Assembly: GCA_002499455.1 (NCBI GenBank) | Contig: DALN01000037.1 | Coordinates: forward strand, 2,066-16,923 | Direction of reading: 5' to 3' | Origin: Methanoculleus sp. UBA77 | Lineage (GTDB): Archaea > Halobacteriota > Methanomicrobia > Methanomicrobiales > Methanoculleaceae | DNA length: 14,858 bases | Shown here: piece by piece, positions 14,130 through 14,858 of the stretch | How the letters are laid out: each line of letters opens with the position of its first letter | Position numbering within the stretch: position 1 is the stretch's first letter | Program-made: the position numbers and the translations under genes | The notes under the pieces: model-generated | The model's input: only the letters and a program-made list of their open reading frames with translations | Database searches by the model: none | What the model was told of the DNA's origin: nothing

Positions 14130-14214
14130 CGCTGAGGGAGGGATTTGAACCCTCGAGTCCCAGGGGGACACAGGTTTAGCAAACCTGCGCCATACCAGGC
14201 TTGGCTACCTCAAC
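14130..14214 (-). tRNA. tRNA-Ser, anticodon GCT
   Basis: Eighty-five bases form a class II tRNA with a long variable arm. The acceptor is GTTGAGG with CCTCAGC (one G-U pair) and discriminator G. The anticodon arm is CAGGT-TTGCTAA-ACCTG with perfect pairing, giving anticodon GCT. The variable arm has a TCCC/GGGA stem around CCT. The T arm is GAGGG-TTCAAAT-CCCTC. No CCA is encoded and there is no intron. It stands at the head of the ribosomal protein array, 34 bases before rps13. Confidence 0.95.
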
Positions 14215-14240
14215 ATAGAACTTCGCATCTTTCGATACTC

Positions 14241-14258
14241 GCAGCACGCGGGTGCTGC
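14241..14258. repeat. Perfect 7-bp hairpin near tRNA-Ser
   Basis: GCAGCAC and GTGCTGC form a perfect seven-base-pair stem around a GCGG loop, 27 bases upstream of the 5' end of tRNA-Ser. It could be a leader hairpin or a binding palindrome. No T-run follows on either strand, so it is not a typical terminator. Confidence 0.5.
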
Positions 14259-14289
14259 TCCAGACACAGCATTCTATGACTTGTGCCTA

Positions 14290-14321
14290 TTGATTTTGGT
14301 ACGGCAGACTAATAATAATTG
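14290..14321 (-). promoter_or_regulatory. AT-rich candidate promoter for tRNA-Ser and the rps13 array
   Basis: On the minus strand ACAATTATTATTAGTC (14311-14321 core) is the only AT-rich tract upstream of tRNA-Ser and stands in GC-rich surroundings. As a TATA element it would start transcription near 14290, giving about 75 bases of leader before tRNA-Ser. A second weaker A-rich stretch, ACCAAAATCAATAG, lies just downstream. The match to the archaeal consensus is poor. Confidence 0.3.
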
Positions 14322-14397
14322 TGGTGGTCCGGGACCGGGATGGTGGGCGGTCCTGACCTCCTCAGGGGTCACTGCGGGCGGGTCCCGGATCTGTCGC

Positions 14398-14417
14398 CTT
14401 CGCATCTTCGTGTGAGG
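14398..14417 (+). repeat. Degenerate copy of the right arm of the large inverted repeat
   Basis: This 20-base stretch matches 14532-14551 at 17 of 20 positions in the same orientation, with changes in the two central bases and one near the TGAGG end. It lies about 70 bases outside the large palindrome, suggesting decayed remains of the same repeat family. Confidence 0.45.
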
Positions 14418-14469
14418 TCTCCATTGCCAGGCCCCATGTGAGTTGATGGTAACGAGATGGCGGTGCGGT

Positions 14470-14550
14470 CTCACGCGAAGCCGCGAAGGCCGCGAAGGGA
14501 GTTATCGACTGTTACCGCCGATCTTCGCGCTCTTCGCGGCTTCGCGTGAG
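14470..14550. repeat. Large inverted repeat with 28-base arms
   Basis: The left arm 14470-14497 (CTCACGCGAAGCCGCGAAG, two bases, CGCGAAG) pairs with the right arm 14523-14550 at 26 of 28 positions: 19 perfect pairs, a two-base mismatch, then 7 more. The loop is 25 bases. Within each arm GCGAAG occurs three times at eight- and nine-base steps. It lies about 40 bases downstream of the deoxyhypusine synthase stop. It looks like a dispersed palindromic intergenic element, and as RNA it would form a very stable hairpin able to protect or end the upstream transcript. There is no T-run of terminator type and no target-site duplication that I can see. Confidence 0.85.
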
Positions 14551-14591
14551 GCTATGTACTATACCTCTGCAACCTTGAACATCGAGTCCTG

Positions 14592-14858
14592 TCAGGGAGC
14601 CCGGGCACGCTCGACCCCGCTCCCGATCAACCCCGACGCTACGATGGGGAGAGCGATCGTGGCGTCGCAGAAGCACTGGACCCGCGGGGACTCCGGCGCC
14701 TCCTTGCCCCAGCTGATCGCCTCCTCAAACGTGCACCCGGAGAGCCCGCCCCAGTGGGGGGCGTCGGTGGTGTACTGAATGGCGTAGGCGTGTCCGCCAA
14801 GTTGCTGGTCGTGGATGGAGGCGATGACCTGGGTCTGCTGGATGAAGTTCTTCGGGAC
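14592..14858 (-). CDS. dys: Deoxyhypusine synthase, C-terminal fragment
   Basis: The gene enters from the right edge; only the last 88 residues and a TGA stop are visible. They contain HAYAIQYTTDAPHWGGLSGC, TFEEAISWGK and FCDATIALPI, the C-terminal signatures of deoxyhypusine synthase. The Lys of SWGK corresponds to the active-site lysine that forms the enzyme-butylamine intermediate. The enzyme uses spermidine and NAD to modify a lysine of initiation factor aIF5A, the first step to hypusine, so it fits the translation theme. DHS-like paralogues without this activity exist, but the SWGK and DATIALP motifs favour the true enzyme. It is separated from tRNA-Ser by about 375 bases and belongs to another transcript. 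Confidence 0.9.
   Translation of the reverse strand, partial: VPKNFIQQTQVIASIHDQQLGGHAYAIQYTTDAPHWGGLSGCTFEEAISWGKEAPESPRVQCFCDATIALPIVASGLIGSGVERARAP

Larger units (their letters stand above)
14215..14591. other. Non-coding gap between deoxyhypusine synthase and tRNA-Ser
   Basis: This stretch of about 375 bases has no convincing gene. Short open frames on both strands are Arg/Ser/Pro-rich with no family resemblance. It should hold the end of the upstream synthase transcript and the promoter for tRNA-Ser and rps13. It also contains several inverted repeats, listed separately, and one AT-rich patch at 14290-14321 in otherwise GC-rich DNA. A nine-base inverted pair (TCCGGGACC at 14328-14336 and its complement at 14381-14389) encloses a small CCTGA/TCAGG hairpin (14352-14366); these could be folded RNA or chance in GC-rich DNA. 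Confidence 0.6.

Noticed and set aside
14274..14474. Minus-strand frame of 66 codons between deoxyhypusine synthase and tRNA-Ser
   Set aside because: No ribosome binding site or family resemblance, and it covers the AT-rich presumed promoter.
14470..14550. CRISPR repeat or insertion-sequence end
   Set aside because: The two arms are inverted, there are no regularly spaced unique spacers, and no transposase or target duplication is nearby.
14443..14778. Plus-strand frame of 111 codons at the right edge
   Set aside because: It crosses the large palindrome and is antisense to the deoxyhypusine synthase end.

Overview
The window comes from a GC-rich euryarchaeon, most likely a methanogen of the Methanomicrobiales (Methanoculleus-like). 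The evidence is archaeal-type ribosomal proteins (S13, S4, S11, L18e, L13, S9, S2), the small archaeal RNA polymerase subunits RpoN and RpoK, an RpoD with a ferredoxin-like insert, isopentenyl phosphate kinase, archaeal RNase J, and archaeal ribosome binding sites of the GGTGATC type. The genus is an inference from gene content and base composition, not a match I could run.

Almost the whole window is one minus-strand gene array, read from right to left. The far right holds the C-terminal end of a deoxyhypusine synthase, then about 375 bases of non-coding DNA rich in inverted repeats. Next come tRNA-Ser(GCT) and a translation/transcription block: rps13, rps4, rps11, rpoD, rpl18e, rpl13, rps9, rpoN, tRNA-Pro(CGG), rpoK, eno and rps2. 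The array continues without a break into a MEMO-family gene and an isoprenoid block: mevalonate kinase, isopentenyl phosphate kinase, type II IPP isomerase, RNase J, geranylgeranyl diphosphate synthase and glutamyl-tRNA synthetase. From rps13 to gltX the genes overlap or lie at most 34 bases apart, apart from the rpoN-rpoK gap that the tRNA fills. The array ends in a hairpin plus T-tract at the gltX stop. On the left a single plus-strand TPR gene converges on gltX, and a flavodoxin-domain gene leaves the window on the minus strand.

The genes fit together as core growth functions. The right half makes ribosome and RNA polymerase parts. The left half makes the C5 and C20 units of archaeal membrane lipids: mevalonate kinase makes phosphomevalonate, IPK phosphorylates isopentenyl phosphate, Fni isomerises IPP, and IdsA builds the C20 chain. 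RNase J and GluRS tie the block back to RNA turnover and translation. No phosphomevalonate kinase or diphosphomevalonate decarboxylase is present here, as expected for the archaeal mevalonate route.

I found no defence system, CRISPR array, insertion sequence or clearly undescribed system. The points most worth a second look are the tRNA-Pro gene joined directly to the rpoN stop codon, a possible internal rpoN promoter, the 28-base-arm inverted repeat right of tRNA-Ser, an enolase with shortened N-terminal loops, and TTG starts for mvk and rps2.
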